26,943 nt of DNA from an uncultured Oscillospiraceae bacterium (GCA_934615645.1 CAKTTR010000024.1:1-26943); one strand, 5' to 3'; positions 13,809 through 20,928 are shown, numbered from the stretch's first letter. Numbers and translations are program-made. Notes: generated by a model from the sequence alone, not told the origin.

Positions 13809-14293
13809 AAGTTTTAGGGATCGACCCGGGGTACGCGACCACGGGCTTCGGCCTCCTCCGTGCGGAGCGGGGCCAATACGGGCTGCAGCAGTACGGCGCC
13901 ATCACGACGGATAAAGATCTGCCGTTTGCCCAGCGGCTGGATGTCCTGTACCAGGATATGGTCCGGCTGCTGGAGGTCACCGCGCCGGACGCTGTCGCGG
14001 TCGAGGAGCTGTTCTGGGGGCATAATATCACAACGGGCATCGGCGTCAGCCATGGCCGCGGGGTGATTTTGCTTGCCATCGCCCAGTCGGGGATCCCGCT
14101 GTTTGAGTACACGCCGATGCAGGTCAAGCAGGCCGTCGTCGGCTACGGCAAGGCGGAAAAACGCCAGGTGATGGATATGACGCGGCGGCTTTTGCATATG
14201 CAGCAAGTCGCCCGGCCGGACGATGCGGCGGACGCCATTGCCATTGCGCTGTGCCACGCGAGGAGCAGTACCTCGCGGCTGCCGCAGCAATAA
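13805..14293 (+). CDS. ruvC: Holliday junction endonuclease RuvC
   Basis: RuvC cuts four-way DNA junctions in the RuvABC resolvasome. The 162-residue product has the family length. Acidic catalytic residues are visible: Asp7 in MKVLGIDPGYATTGFG, the glutamate of AVEELFWGHN (about 67-68), and the C-terminal aspartates of ARPDDAADAIAIALCHAR. The conserved YTPMQVKQAVVGYGKAEKRQV is also present. The start ATG at 13805 overlaps the stop of the second chromate transporter gene. The ruvA gene follows 13 bases past the stop behind AGGGGAG. The order ruvC-ruvA-ruvB is standard, and all three are intact. Confidence 0.97.
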   Translation: MKVLGIDPGYATTGFGLLRAERGQYGLQQYGAITTDKDLPFAQRLDVLYQDMVRLLEVTAPDAVAVEELFWGHNITTGIGVSHGRGVILLAIAQSGIPLFEYTPMQVKQAVVGYGKAEKRQVMDMTRRLLHMQQVARPDDAADAIAIALCHARSSTSRLPQQ

Positions 14294-14306
14294 AAGGGGA
14301 GCGGGC

Positions 14307-14915
14307 ATGTTTTATTATTTGAACGGAAAGATCGCGATGCTGGAGCAGAACCTGGCTGTCGTCGACTGCGGCGGCGTCGGGTACGCCTGCTACACGACAT
14401 CGTATACCATATCGCAGCTGAAGATCGGCCAGACGGCCAAGCTGTATACCCATTGCAATATCCGGGAGGACGCCTTTGATCTTTACGGCTTTTCCACCCG
14501 GGAGGAAAAGCGCTGCTTTGAGCTGCTGCTGTCTGTCGGCGGTGTCGGGCCCAAGGCGGCGCTGGCGGTATTGTCTGTCACATCGCCGGAGGGCTTCACC
14601 CTGGCCGTCATGACCGGGGATGACAAGACGCTCCAGCAGGCGCCGGGCGTCGGCAAGAAGATGGCGCAGCGGGTGATTCTGGAGCTGAAGGACAAGCTGG
14701 GCGGGCTGACGGAAGACGGTGTGATCTCCGCTGGTGCGGCCGCTGCCCCGGCGCCGGAGGCGGGCAATAAGGTCGCCCTGGCCAGCGCGGCGCTGGCGGA
14801 GCTGGGCTACACCGCCAGCGAGATCTCTGCCGCCATGAAGGGCATCCCGGCCCAGGAGCTGCCGGTGGAAGAGACCGTGCGCCGCTGCCTGCGCGCCATG
14901 GTGAGCCAGGCATAA
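14307..14915 (+). CDS. ruvA: Holliday junction DNA helicase subunit RuvA
   Basis: RuvA tetramers bind the four-way junction and load the RuvB motors. The 202-residue product begins MFYYLNGKIAMLEQNLAVVDCGGVGY (OB-fold domain 1, about 1-63). Domain II holds two helix-hairpin-helix motifs in the stretch LLLSVGGVGPKAAL and QAPGVGKKMAQRVILELKDKL (about 70-135). A flexible Ala-rich linker follows, then the RuvB-contacting domain III (about 150-202) with ALAELGYTASEISAAM. The ATG at 14307 follows AGGGGAGCGGGC. It is separated from ruvB by 25 bases, including GAAGGAGA, and lies in the same transcription unit as ruvC. Confidence 0.97.
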   Translation: MFYYLNGKIAMLEQNLAVVDCGGVGYACYTTSYTISQLKIGQTAKLYTHCNIREDAFDLYGFSTREEKRCFELLLSVGGVGPKAALAVLSVTSPEGFTLAVMTGDDKTLQQAPGVGKKMAQRVILELKDKLGGLTEDGVISAGAAAAPAPEAGNKVALASAALAELGYTASEISAAMKGIPAQELPVEETVRRCLRAMVSQA

Positions 14916-14940
14916 CGGCAGACACGAAGGAGACAGACGA

Positions 14941-15978
14941 ATGAGCATAGATTTTACACAAGCCTATGAAGAGCCGCTGGTGACGACGAGCCTGACCGCG
15001 CTGGATGAGGGGGAGGTCTCCCTGCGCCCCAAGCGGCTGGACGATTATACCGGCCAGGAGAAGGCGAAAGAGAACCTGCGGGTCTATATCGAAGCGGCCA
15101 AGCGCCGCAGCGAGCCGCTGGACCATGTCCTGCTCTACGGCCCGCCGGGCCTGGGCAAGACGACGCTGGCAGGCGTCATCGCCAACGAGATGGGTGTCAA
15201 TATCCGCATCACCTCCGGCCCGGCCATCGCCAAGACCGGCGATCTGGCGGCGCTGCTGACGAATTTGCAGCCCGGGGACATCCTGTTTATCGACGAGATC
15301 CACCGGCTTGACCGCTCCGTGGAGGAGATCCTGTACCCGGCCATGGAGGATTTTGCCATTGATATCATCGTCGGCAAGGGCCCCTCGGCCAATTCGATCC
15401 GCCTGGAGCTGCCCCGGTTCACGCTGATCGGCGCGACGACCCGGGCGGGCCAGCTCTCCAGCCCCCTGCGGGACCGGTTTGGCGTCTCGCTGCGGCTGGA
15501 GCTGTATACGCCGGAGGAGCTTGGCCGCATCGTGACCCGCTCCGCCACGCTGCTGGGGATGGAGATCGACCCCGACGGCGCCCGGGAGATCGCGGCCCGG
15601 AGCAGGGGGACGCCTCGGATTGCCAACCGAATGCTGCGCCGGGTGCGGGATTTTGCCCAGATCTATTATGACAATGTCATCACTCGCGAAGCGGCGGACC
15701 ATGCCCTCTCCCGGCTGGAGGTCGACGCCCTGGGCCTGGACGCCACGGACCGGCGGATGCTCACGGCGATCATCCGCAATTACAACGGCGGCCCGGTGGG
15801 GCTGGAGACCCTGGCGGCGACCATCGGCGAGGAAGCGGTGACTCTGGAGGACGTCTACGAGCCGTATCTGCTGCAGATCGGCTTCCTGACCCGCACGCCC
15901 CGGGGCCGCTGTGTGACGCAGCTTGCCTATGAACATCTAGGCATTCCGGACCCGCGGGGCGAACAAATGCGCTTTTGA
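14941..15978 (+). CDS. ruvB: Holliday junction DNA helicase (ATPase) RuvB
   Basis: RuvB is the AAA+ motor that drives branch migration at RuvA-bound junctions. The 345-residue product has the N-terminal RPKRLDDYTGQEKAKENL, Walker A GPPGLGKTTLA, Walker B and sensor region ILFIDEIHRLDRSVEEILYPAMEDF, and sensor 1 FTLIGATTRAG. The arginine finger follows in PLRDRFG, and the C-terminal winged-helix domain has GGPVGLETLAATIGEE and GFLTRTPRGR. It is complete and of normal length. The ATG at 14941 follows AAGGAGACAGACGA. It is the last gene of the run that starts with the small membrane protein or the chromate transporters. I see no clear terminator in the 316 bases that follow. Confidence 0.98.
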   Translation: MSIDFTQAYEEPLVTTSLTALDEGEVSLRPKRLDDYTGQEKAKENLRVYIEAAKRRSEPLDHVLLYGPPGLGKTTLAGVIANEMGVNIRITSGPAIAKTGDLAALLTNLQPGDILFIDEIHRLDRSVEEILYPAMEDFAIDIIVGKGPSANSIRLELPRFTLIGATTRAGQLSSPLRDRFGVSLRLELYTPEELGRIVTRSATLLGMEIDPDGAREIAARSRGTPRIANRMLRRVRDFAQIYYDNVITREAADHALSRLEVDALGLDATDRRMLTAIIRNYNGGPVGLETLAATIGEEAVTLEDVYEPYLLQIGFLTRTPRGRCVTQLAYEHLGIPDPRGEQMRF

Positions 15979-16064
15979 ACGAAGCTTTCTCAGCAAACTG
16001 CCGTAAAAGAATCTTTGTAAATTGTCGAAAAAGCACAAAAGCGGAAAAACGGAATTATTTAATA

Positions 16065-16093
16065 TTGACAAATTAACCACAAACTGCTATACT
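16065..16093 (+). promoter_or_regulatory. Promoter of the zinc-ribbon gene
   Basis: TTGACA (16065-16070) and TATACT (16088-16093) are separated by 17 bases, a near-perfect sigma-A promoter in an AT-rich patch. It predicts transcription from about 16100 and a leader of nearly 200 nt. Confidence 0.85.
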
Positions 16094-16099
16094 ACACTC

Positions 16100-16294
16100 G
16101 AATGAAATAGCATACGACCTGACGACCTGCTACTTTCATCCCTTCCGGCGGACGGCATATGCCTGCTGTCGGCCTGCTTGGCGTATACGGGAAATGCCCG
16201 TTCGCAATAGATCTCCCTGTGTTACAAACCAACAAAGTATTTGTCGGGGCATTTCGCCGGGGTCAATTCAATTTACCAAAAGAGAGGTAACATC
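16100..16294 (+). promoter_or_regulatory. Long structured 5' leader of the zinc-ribbon gene
   Basis: The leader is unusually long for a 92-codon gene. A 9-bp perfect stem joins 16191-16199 (GAAATGCCC) with 16247-16255 (GGGCATTTC). A local hairpin joins 16151-16157 (GACGGCA) with 16164-16170 (TGCTGTC). The strong ribosome site lies outside both. Neither stem is followed by a T-tract, so any control would be at translation or RNA stability. I cannot match it to a known riboswitch. The stretch 15979-16064 upstream of the promoter shows no gene. Confidence 0.45.
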
Positions 16295-16573
16295 ATGTAC
16301 GAAGACAAGACTTTAGTATGCAAAGAATGCGGCGCGGAATTTGTTTTCTCCGCAGGCGAGCAGGAATTCTACGCAGAGCGCGGCTTCCAGAATGAGCCCC
16401 AGCGCTGCAAGGCTTGCCGCGGCGCCCGCAAGAATGCAGCGCGCGGCCCCCGGGAATACTTTACGGCTACCTGCGCAGCGTGCGGCGGCGAAGCGCGCGT
16501 CCCCTTCGAGCCGAAGACGGACCGTGCTGTCTACTGCAGCGAATGCTTTGCAAAGATGAAGGCACAGGGCTAA
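16295..16573 (+). CDS. Zinc-ribbon protein with four CxxC knuckles (CxxC-x17-CxxC type)
   Basis: The molecular role of this small protein is not known; such proteins are widespread and apparently abundant in Clostridia. The 92-residue product has four CxxC pairs, at 9/12, 38/41, 60/63 and 81/84, enough for two zinc sites. Between them is the conserved FVFSAGEQEFYAERGFQNEPQRC segment. The second half (TATCAACGGEARVPF to YCSECFAKM) fits the family spacing of 17 residues between the last two pairs. The ATG at 16295 has AGAGAGG upstream; the reading frame is open 54 bases further but without a better start. It is monocistronic, with a strong promoter, a long leader and a strong terminator, which implies high or controlled expression. 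Nucleic-acid binding is plausible but unproven. Confidence 0.85.
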   Translation: MYEDKTLVCKECGAEFVFSAGEQEFYAERGFQNEPQRCKACRGARKNAARGPREYFTATCAACGGEARVPFEPKTDRAVYCSECFAKMKAQG

Positions 16574-16584
16574 TTCATGAATTT

Positions 16585-16619
16585 AAAAAGGCTGCCGTGC
16601 TCTGCGGCAGCCTTTTTTC
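16585..16619 (+). terminator. Terminator of the zinc-ribbon gene
   Basis: A 13-bp perfect stem (16585-16597 with 16605-16617) contains AAGGCTGCCG/CGGCAGCC, a 7-nt loop and a run of six T, 12 bases past the stop. It is a textbook rho-independent terminator. Confidence 0.95.
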
Positions 16620-16682
16620 TTTTGCAGCTGCCGCACCAGGCGGCGCGATGGGATAGGCCGGAACCGGAAGGGGGCGCAGCCG

Positions 16683-17231
16683 ATGCTGCATATTTTTGAG
16701 AGAGAGACCACGCCGCAGCGCCAATCGGCCGACGCCCGGGCGCTGGCCCGGCGGGCCTATGCGTATTTATTCGGCGAGGAGGCCCCGCCAGTCTGCCGGA
16801 AGGCGTCGGGCCAGCCGTATTTTGACGGGTCTTGTTATGCGCTGTCGATCACCCATACCGGCAGCGCTGCGCTGTGCGCCATTGCCGATGTGCCGGTGGG
16901 GCTGGATGCCGAAGCGCCCCGGCCGGTCCGGCCCCGGCTGATGGAGCGCTGCCTGGCCCCGGAGGAGCTGGCCGTGTGCCGCGCCGCGCCGGACCCTGCG
17001 GCGGTTTTTCTGCGGTTTTGGACCTTGAAAGAGGCGTATGGCAAATATACAGGCCGCGGTGTCATCGGCTTTCCCAACCAGTGGCGCTTCACGCTGGACG
17101 GCTCCGCTGCGTACCTGGCCGGGTCGGACCTCTGGTTCCGGACCTTGACGGCGGGGGCGCTGACGATCTCCGTCTGCTGCGCCGCGCCGCAGACACCGGT
17201 GCTGCATCCAGCCTTTTGCGCAGAGAAATGA
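16683..17231 (+). CDS. 4'-phosphopantetheinyl transferase superfamily protein
   Basis: This enzyme transfers the phosphopantetheine arm of CoA to a serine on a carrier protein. The 182-residue product has the Sfp/AcpT-type signatures: YALSITHTG (about 52-60), VGLDAE with the Mg-binding Asp75 and Glu77 (72-77), and FWTLKEAYGKYTGRG (112-126) containing the conserved W-x2-KEA-x3-K. It is shorter than Sfp (about 225 residues) and lacks much of the C-terminal pseudo-repeat, nearer to AcpT-like or trimmed forms. The ATG at 16683 has GGAAGGGGG upstream. It lies between two terminated or promoter-bounded units, so it may be read from its own weak promoter or from readthrough. Whether it serves the fatty-acid carrier or a specialised synthase is unknown. 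Confidence 0.85.
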   Translation: MLHIFERETTPQRQSADARALARRAYAYLFGEEAPPVCRKASGQPYFDGSCYALSITHTGSAALCAIADVPVGLDAEAPRPVRPRLMERCLAPEELAVCRAAPDPAAVFLRFWTLKEAYGKYTGRGVIGFPNQWRFTLDGSAAYLAGSDLWFRTLTAGALTISVCCAAPQTPVLHPAFCAEK

Positions 17232-17266
17232 GCGTAAGAAAAACTGCAGAAAACTGAAAATTTTTG

Positions 17267-17295
17267 TTGACCCGCTCTTTCGTTTGTGATAGAAT
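17267..17295 (+). promoter_or_regulatory. Promoter of the rpmG-secE-nusG operon
   Basis: TTGACC (17267-17272) and TAGAAT (17290-17295) are separated by 17 bases. A leader of about 125 nt follows, with a 7-bp long-range stem (17339-17345 with 17386-17392) closing a GC-rich inner region. Confidence 0.75.
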
Positions 17296-17427
17296 AATTC
17301 TACCTGTGAAAAAGGCTGTTTTTTTGCGCGCTTTTTCAGCGCCGGAAGGGCCCGGCCCAGGCTGGGGCCGCTAAATTTTTGATAGCCGGCGCAATACAGG
17401 GAGGCAAATTTTTAAGGAGGTGCCGAA

Positions 17428-17577
17428 ATGCGAGTAAAGATCACGTTGAGATGTTCCGAGTGCAAGCAGAGAAACTACAACACCATGAAGAACAAGAAGA
17501 ACGACCCGGATCGTCTGGAAATGAAAAAGTACTGCAGATTCTGCAGAAAGCACACGGTTCATACTGAGACGAAGTGA
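17428..17577 (+). CDS. rpmG: 50S ribosomal protein L33
   Basis: This small protein of the large ribosomal subunit contacts 23S rRNA near the E site. The 49-residue product reads MRVKITLRCSECKQRNYNT, then KYCRFCRKHTVHTETK. It is the zinc-binding form with two CxxC pairs (CSEC and CRFC), not the zinc-free paralogue. A perfect AAGGAGGTG lies upstream of the ATG at 17428, and TGATGA ends it. It heads rpmG-secE-nusG, the usual arrangement in Firmicutes. Short length makes it easy to miss. Confidence 0.96.
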   Translation: MRVKITLRCSECKQRNYNTMKNKKNDPDRLEMKKYCRFCRKHTVHTETK

Positions 17578-17610
17578 TGAGTTGCGTCTGACTCGGAAAG
17601 GATGAATGCA

Positions 17611-17868
17611 ATGGCAGAAGAAAAGAAGGTTCCGGCAAAGGGCGCAAAAAAAGGTAATTTTTGGGTTCGCAAGTTTGGCGCGATCGGGAAGTTTTTCCGA
17701 GACACCAAGAGCGAGCTGAAGAAGGTCGTGTACCCCACGCCGAAGCAGATGGTCAATAACACGCTGGTAGTCCTGCTGTGCGTGCTTGTCGTTGGCGTCT
17801 GTGTTTGGGTGCTCGATGCCGTTGGCGGCTTGGCTGTCAAGGGGATCGTATCGCTGGTGCAGGGGTAA
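17611..17868 (+). CDS. secE: Preprotein translocase subunit SecE
   Basis: SecE is the clamp subunit of the SecYEG protein-conducting channel in the cytoplasmic membrane. The 85-residue product has a basic N-terminal tail, the amphipathic SecE signature FFRDTKSELKKVVYPTPKQMVNNT (about 31-54), and one membrane helix (about 55-75, LVVLLCVLVVGVCVWVLDAVG). This is the single-helix form typical of Gram-positive bacteria. The ATG at 17611 suits the GGAAAGG at 17595-17601; another in-frame ATG at 17602 touches that site and is less likely. It lies between rpmG and nusG and is co-transcribed with them; nusG starts 6 bases after its stop. Confidence 0.95.
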   Translation: MAEEKKVPAKGAKKGNFWVRKFGAIGKFFRDTKSELKKVVYPTPKQMVNNTLVVLLCVLVVGVCVWVLDAVGGLAVKGIVSLVQG

Positions 17869-17874
17869 CGCCCT

Positions 17875-18399
17875 ATGGCCGAAAGTGCAAAGTGGTATGT
17901 GGTCCACACCTATTCCGGGTATGAGAACACAGTAAAGGCCACAATTGAAAAGACAATTGAGACACGGCAGCTGCAGGACCTGATCCACGTCGTCTCTATC
18001 CCGATGGAGACTGTCACGGAGATCACGGATAACGGCCCGAAGACGTACGATCGCAAGGTCTTCCCCGGCTATGTGCTGGTGAAAATGGTGATGACTGACG
18101 AGAGCTGGTATATCATCAAGAACGTCCGCGGCGTGACTGGCTTTGTCGGCTCCGGCACAAAACCGACCCCGCTGACGGCGGAAGAGGTCGAGGGCCTGGG
18201 CGTGGACAAGCACGAGGTTGTCGTTGCCTACGATGTCGGCGATTCCGTCACAATTACAGACGGCCCGCTGACTTCCTTTGTCGGTGTTGTCGATGCACTG
18301 GATATCGACAAAAATAAGGTTCGCGTGGTCGTTTCCATGTTCGGCCGCGAGACGCCTGTCGAGCTGGAGCTCGATCAGGTCGAGGTTGTTTCTCAGTAA
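17875..18399 (+). CDS. nusG: Transcription termination/antitermination factor NusG
   Basis: NusG binds RNA polymerase, modulates pausing and termination, and links transcription to translation. The 174-residue product has the N-terminal NGN domain (about 5-115) with WYVVHTYSGYENTVKA, RKVFPGYVLVKM and GVTGFVGSGTKPTPL. The C-terminal KOW domain (about 122-174) has GDSVTITDGPLTSFVGVV and VSMFGRETPVELELDQVEVV. All hallmark segments are intact. The ATG at 17875 lies six bases after the secE stop. It is followed by a 93-base gap with an L1-site-like hairpin and then rplK, so NusG and the L11/L1 genes probably share a transcript. Confidence 0.98.
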   Translation: MAESAKWYVVHTYSGYENTVKATIEKTIETRQLQDLIHVVSIPMETVTEITDNGPKTYDRKVFPGYVLVKMVMTDESWYIIKNVRGVTGFVGSGTKPTPLTAEEVEGLGVDKHEVVVAYDVGDSVTITDGPLTSFVGVVDALDIDKNKVRVVVSMFGRETPVELELDQVEVVSQ

Positions 18400-18417
18400 G
18401 ATCGCTTTCGATCAGAA

Positions 18418-18470
18418 CGTGGGAGGGGAGCGATTCCCCGCCAGAAATACGCTGCGGCGTATTACCACAT
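18418..18470 (+). promoter_or_regulatory. L1-site-like hairpin upstream of rplK
   Basis: The leader holds GTGGGAGG (about 18419-18426), an internal GC-rich stem, GAAATAC and finally ATTACCAC (about 18459-18466). GTGGGAGG and TACCAC mirror the two strands of the L1-binding stalk of 23S rRNA (GGUGGGAGG and GAAAUACCACC). Ribosomal protein L1 is known to repress the L11-L1 operon by binding such a mimic. AGGAGG of rplK follows directly. Confidence 0.65.
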
Positions 18471-18492
18471 TTCATTCAGGAGGTGCTTTTTC

Positions 18493-18918
18493 ATGGCACA
18501 GAAAGTTACTGGTTATATTAAACTCCAGATCCCGGCGGCAAAGGCAACGGCAGCGCCCCCGGTAGGCCCGGCTCTGGGCCAGCACGGTGTCAATATCGCG
18601 CAGTTTATCAAAGAATTCAACGAACGTACCAAGGACCAGGTCGGCTTCAAGATCCCGGTCGTTATCACGGTATATGCAGACCGCAGCTTCTCCTTCATCA
18701 CGAAGACGCCCCCGGCCCCCCTGCTGATTCTCAAGGCAGCCGGCGTGGAAAAGGGCTCCGGCGTTCCCAACAAGGAAAAGGTCGCCAGCATCACCAGCGC
18801 CCAGGTCCGCGAGATCGCAGAGCGCAAAATGCCCGACCTGACGGCTGCTACGATCGAGGCCGCTATGAGCCAGATCGCCGGCACCGCCCGCTCCATGGGT
18901 ATCACGGTCGTAGACTGA
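18493..18918 (+). CDS. rplK: 50S ribosomal protein L11
   Basis: L11 forms the base of the GTPase-associated stalk with L10 and L12. The 141-residue product has the N-terminal domain MAQKVTGYIKLQIPAAKATAAPPVGPALGQHGVNI with the proline-rich hinge. The C-terminal rRNA-binding domain is also present (KAAGVEKGSGVPNKEKVASIT, ending GTARSMGITVVD). Length is exactly as usual. A strong AGGAGG precedes the ATG at 18493. It is followed by rplA, with a second L1-site-like element between them. Confidence 0.98.
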   Translation: MAQKVTGYIKLQIPAAKATAAPPVGPALGQHGVNIAQFIKEFNERTKDQVGFKIPVVITVYADRSFSFITKTPPAPLLILKAAGVEKGSGVPNKEKVASITSAQVREIAERKMPDLTAATIEAAMSQIAGTARSMGITVVD

Positions 18919-18965
18919 TGGATCATCTGCCGAGGTAATTAGACTGCGCAGTCTTACCTCACAAA

Positions 18966-18993
18966 TGTGGGAGGATTATTCCGCATCACCACT
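18966..18993 (+). promoter_or_regulatory. L1-site-like hairpin upstream of rplA
   Basis: The rplK-rplA gap contains GTGGGAGG (18967-18974), a short spacer with TTCCGC, and ATCACCAC (about 18985-18992). It is a compact version of the element before rplK. The rplA ribosome site AAGGAGG follows at once, so L1 bound here could repress its own translation. Confidence 0.6.
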
Positions 18994-19010
18994 TCAAGGA
19001 GGATATAACA

Positions 19011-19700
19011 TTGTTTAGAGGTAAAAAATATCAGGATAGCGCGAAGCAGATCGACCGCGCTGTGCAATATGAAGTAGCAGACGCCCTGGCACTGGTTTGC
19101 AAGACTGCTACCGCAAAATTCGATGAGACCGTTGAGATCCACGTCAAGCTGGGCGTTGACTCCCGTCATGCTGACCAGCAGGTCCGCGGCGCTATCGTCC
19201 TGCCCAACGGCACTGGCAAGACCCGCAAGGTCCTCGTCTTTGCCAAGGACGAAAAGGCAGATGCGGCAAAGGAAGCTGGCGCTGACTATGTCGGCGGCAT
19301 GGATATGGTCGAGAAGATCACCAAGGAAAACTGGTTTGACTTCGACGTCGTCGTCGCTTCTCCGGACATGATGGGTCTGGTCGGTCGTCTTGGTAAGGTC
19401 CTGGGCCCCAAGGGCCTGATGCCCTCCCCGAAGGCTGGCACGGTCACGCCGAACGTCGCGCAGGCAGTCAAGGAAGTTAAGGCTGGTAAGATCGAGTACC
19501 GTCTGGACAAGACCAACATCATCCATTGCCCCATCGGCAAGGTTTCCTTCGGCCCCGAAAAGCTGCAGGAGAACATGGATGCACTGGTCGGCGCCATCGT
19601 GAAGGCGAAGCCCGCCGCTGCCAAGGGCCAGTATATCAAGTCCTGCGTCCTGGCCTCCACCATGGGCCCCGGCGTCAAGGTCAACACCAGCAAGTATTGA
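19011..19700 (+). CDS. rplA: 50S ribosomal protein L1
   Basis: L1 builds the mobile stalk at the ribosomal E site and represses its own operon. The 229-residue product starts with TTG at 19011, behind AAGGAGG (18996-19002) with 8-nt spacing, and reads MFRGKKYQDSAKQID. Hallmarks are ETVEIHVKLGVDSRHADQQVRG, VLPNGTGK, VVVASPDMMGLVGRLGKVLG followed by PKGLMPSPKAGTVTPNV, and the C-terminal ASTMGPGVKVN. The N-terminus is unremarkable and complete. A promoter with an inverted repeat for rplJ-rplL starts just past the stop. Confidence 0.98.
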   Translation: MFRGKKYQDSAKQIDRAVQYEVADALALVCKTATAKFDETVEIHVKLGVDSRHADQQVRGAIVLPNGTGKTRKVLVFAKDEKADAAKEAGADYVGGMDMVEKITKENWFDFDVVVASPDMMGLVGRLGKVLGPKGLMPSPKAGTVTPNVAQAVKEVKAGKIEYRLDKTNIIHCPIGKVSFGPEKLQENMDALVGAIVKAKPAAAKGQYIKSCVLASTMGPGVKVNTSKY

Positions 19701-19719
19701 TAAAAAATGCAGATATTGC

Positions 19720-19748
19720 TTGACTTGTCGGGCAATATCTGCTATACT
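19720..19748 (+). promoter_or_regulatory. Promoter of rplJ-rplL with inverted repeat
   Basis: TTGACT (19720-19725) and TATACT (19743-19748) are separated by 17 bases. An exact 11-bp inverted repeat, GCAGATATTGC at 19709-19719 and GCAATATCTGC at 19732-19742, brackets the -35 box and touches the -10 box. It could be the rplA terminator stem (no T-tract) or an operator. Confidence 0.8.
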
Positions 19749-19754
19749 AAACAA

Positions 19755-19895
19755 GTTGCCAGAGACAGCAGGTGCTGCGTCGTAAGGAGAGTTTCTCCGC
19801 CTGCCGAGGCTGAAAATCGTTTGATTCCGGTGTGCCGGTTTGAAAGCAAATTTTCTGTCCTCATGTCTTTTGGCATGAGGACATTATTTTTATCG
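19755..19895 (+). ncRNA. Ribosomal L10 leader with attenuator hairpin
   Basis: The untranslated leader has the known L10-leader core: CAGAGACAGCAGGTGC, then CTCCGCCTGCCGAGGC, a site bound by the L10(L12)4 complex for feedback control. At its end a 10-bp stem (19856-19865 with 19874-19883) is followed by TTATTTTTA, an intrinsic terminator placed before the ribosome site of rplJ. This fits attenuation of rplJ-rplL when L10 is in excess. Confidence 0.88.
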
Positions 19896-19906
19896 GAGGT
19901 GACACC

Positions 19907-20449
19907 ATGCCCAACGCAAAGGTACTGGAAAGCAAAAAAGCAATTGTCGATGCATTGGCTGAAAAAATGCAGGCCGCAAGCGCAGCTGTATTTGTCGACT
20001 ATAAGGGCATCACTGTCGCACAGGATACGGAGCTCCGCAATAAGTTCCGTGAGGCCGGTGTGGAATACACCGTTGTGAAGAACACGCTGACGCGCTTCGC
20101 CGCCAACAAGGCTGGCTACACCGCGTTTGACGAAGTCCTCAACGGCACGACTTCCATGGCCAGCACCACGGGCGACCCCATTGCCCCGGCTCGTATCGTA
20201 TGCGAATTTGCAAAGAAGAACAAGCTCAAGAATCTGAAGATCAAGGGCGGCTTTGTTGAAGGCTCTGTGATGAGCGTTGAACAGCTCAACGGCTTCGGCG
20301 AACTGCCCTCGAAGGATGCACTGGTTGCCCAGGTTCTCGGCACCATGCTCGCACCCATCTCCAGCCTGGCATTTGTCCTGGACCAGATCCGGGAACAGAA
20401 GGCCGGCGGCGCTGCTCCTGCAGAAGAAGCTCCTGCAGAAGAGGCTTAA
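19907..20449 (+). CDS. rplJ: 50S ribosomal protein L10
   Basis: L10 anchors the L7/L12 dimers to the ribosomal stalk. The 180-residue product begins MPNAKVLESKKAIVDALAEKMQAASAAVFVDYKGI and has the rRNA-binding domain with VEYTVVKNTLTRFAANKAG. A helical C-terminal segment binds L12, and the tail ends in an acidic alanine-rich stretch (EEAPAEEA). ATG 19907 has GGAGGTGACACC upstream. It is preceded by the L10 leader and followed after 41 bases by rplL. Confidence 0.98.
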   Translation: MPNAKVLESKKAIVDALAEKMQAASAAVFVDYKGITVAQDTELRNKFREAGVEYTVVKNTLTRFAANKAGYTAFDEVLNGTTSMASTTGDPIAPARIVCEFAKKNKLKNLKIKGGFVEGSVMSVEQLNGFGELPSKDALVAQVLGTMLAPISSLAFVLDQIREQKAGGAAPAEEAPAEEA

Positions 20450-20490
20450 TTCACGTATTTTCAAGGAACAATTAACAGGAGGATTTTACC

Positions 20491-20859
20491 ATGTCTGAAA
20501 AAATCGCTGCTTTGATCGAAGAAGTTAAGGGCCTGACTGTTGTCGAACTGGCTGAGCTGGTCCATGCTCTGGAAGACACCTTCGGCGTTTCCGCCGCTGC
20601 CGCTGCTGTCGCTGCTCCCGCTGCTGCTGGCGAAGCTGCTGAAGAGAAGACCGAGTTTGACGTTGTCTTGAAGGACATCGGCGCCAACAAGATCGCTGTC
20701 ATCAAGGTCGTCCGTGCTCTGACCGGCCTGGGCCTGAAGGAAGCCAAGGAGATCGTCGACAATGTCCCGAAGACCCTGAAGGAAGCTGTCTCCAAGGACG
20801 ACGCCGAGAAGATGATCAACGACCTGAAGGAAGCTGGCGCAACTGCAGAAATGAAGTAA
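20491..20859 (+). CDS. rplL: 50S ribosomal protein L7/L12
   Basis: L7/L12 forms the flexible stalk that recruits translation GTPases. The 122-residue product has the dimerising N-terminal domain (MSEKIAALIEEVKGLTVVEL), an alanine-rich hinge (about 36-52), and the factor-binding C-terminal domain with EFDVVLKDIGANKIAVIKVV and TGLGLKEAKEIVDNVPKTLK. AACAGGAGG precedes the ATG. A strong terminator follows and rpoB is not downstream, unlike the classical order. Confidence 0.98.
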   Translation: MSEKIAALIEEVKGLTVVELAELVHALEDTFGVSAAAAAVAAPAAAGEAAEEKTEFDVVLKDIGANKIAVIKVVRALTGLGLKEAKEIVDNVPKTLKEAVSKDDAEKMINDLKEAGATAEMK

Positions 20860-20928
20860 TTGCCGGTCTTTCCAAAGATCGCACCTGTCACCGCTGCGGC
20901 GGCGACTCAAAATCCATATGGATGACCT

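Noticed and set aside
14608..15936. A 442-codon open frame on the minus strand
   Set aside because: Mirror of ruvA/ruvB; no domain and no ribosome site.
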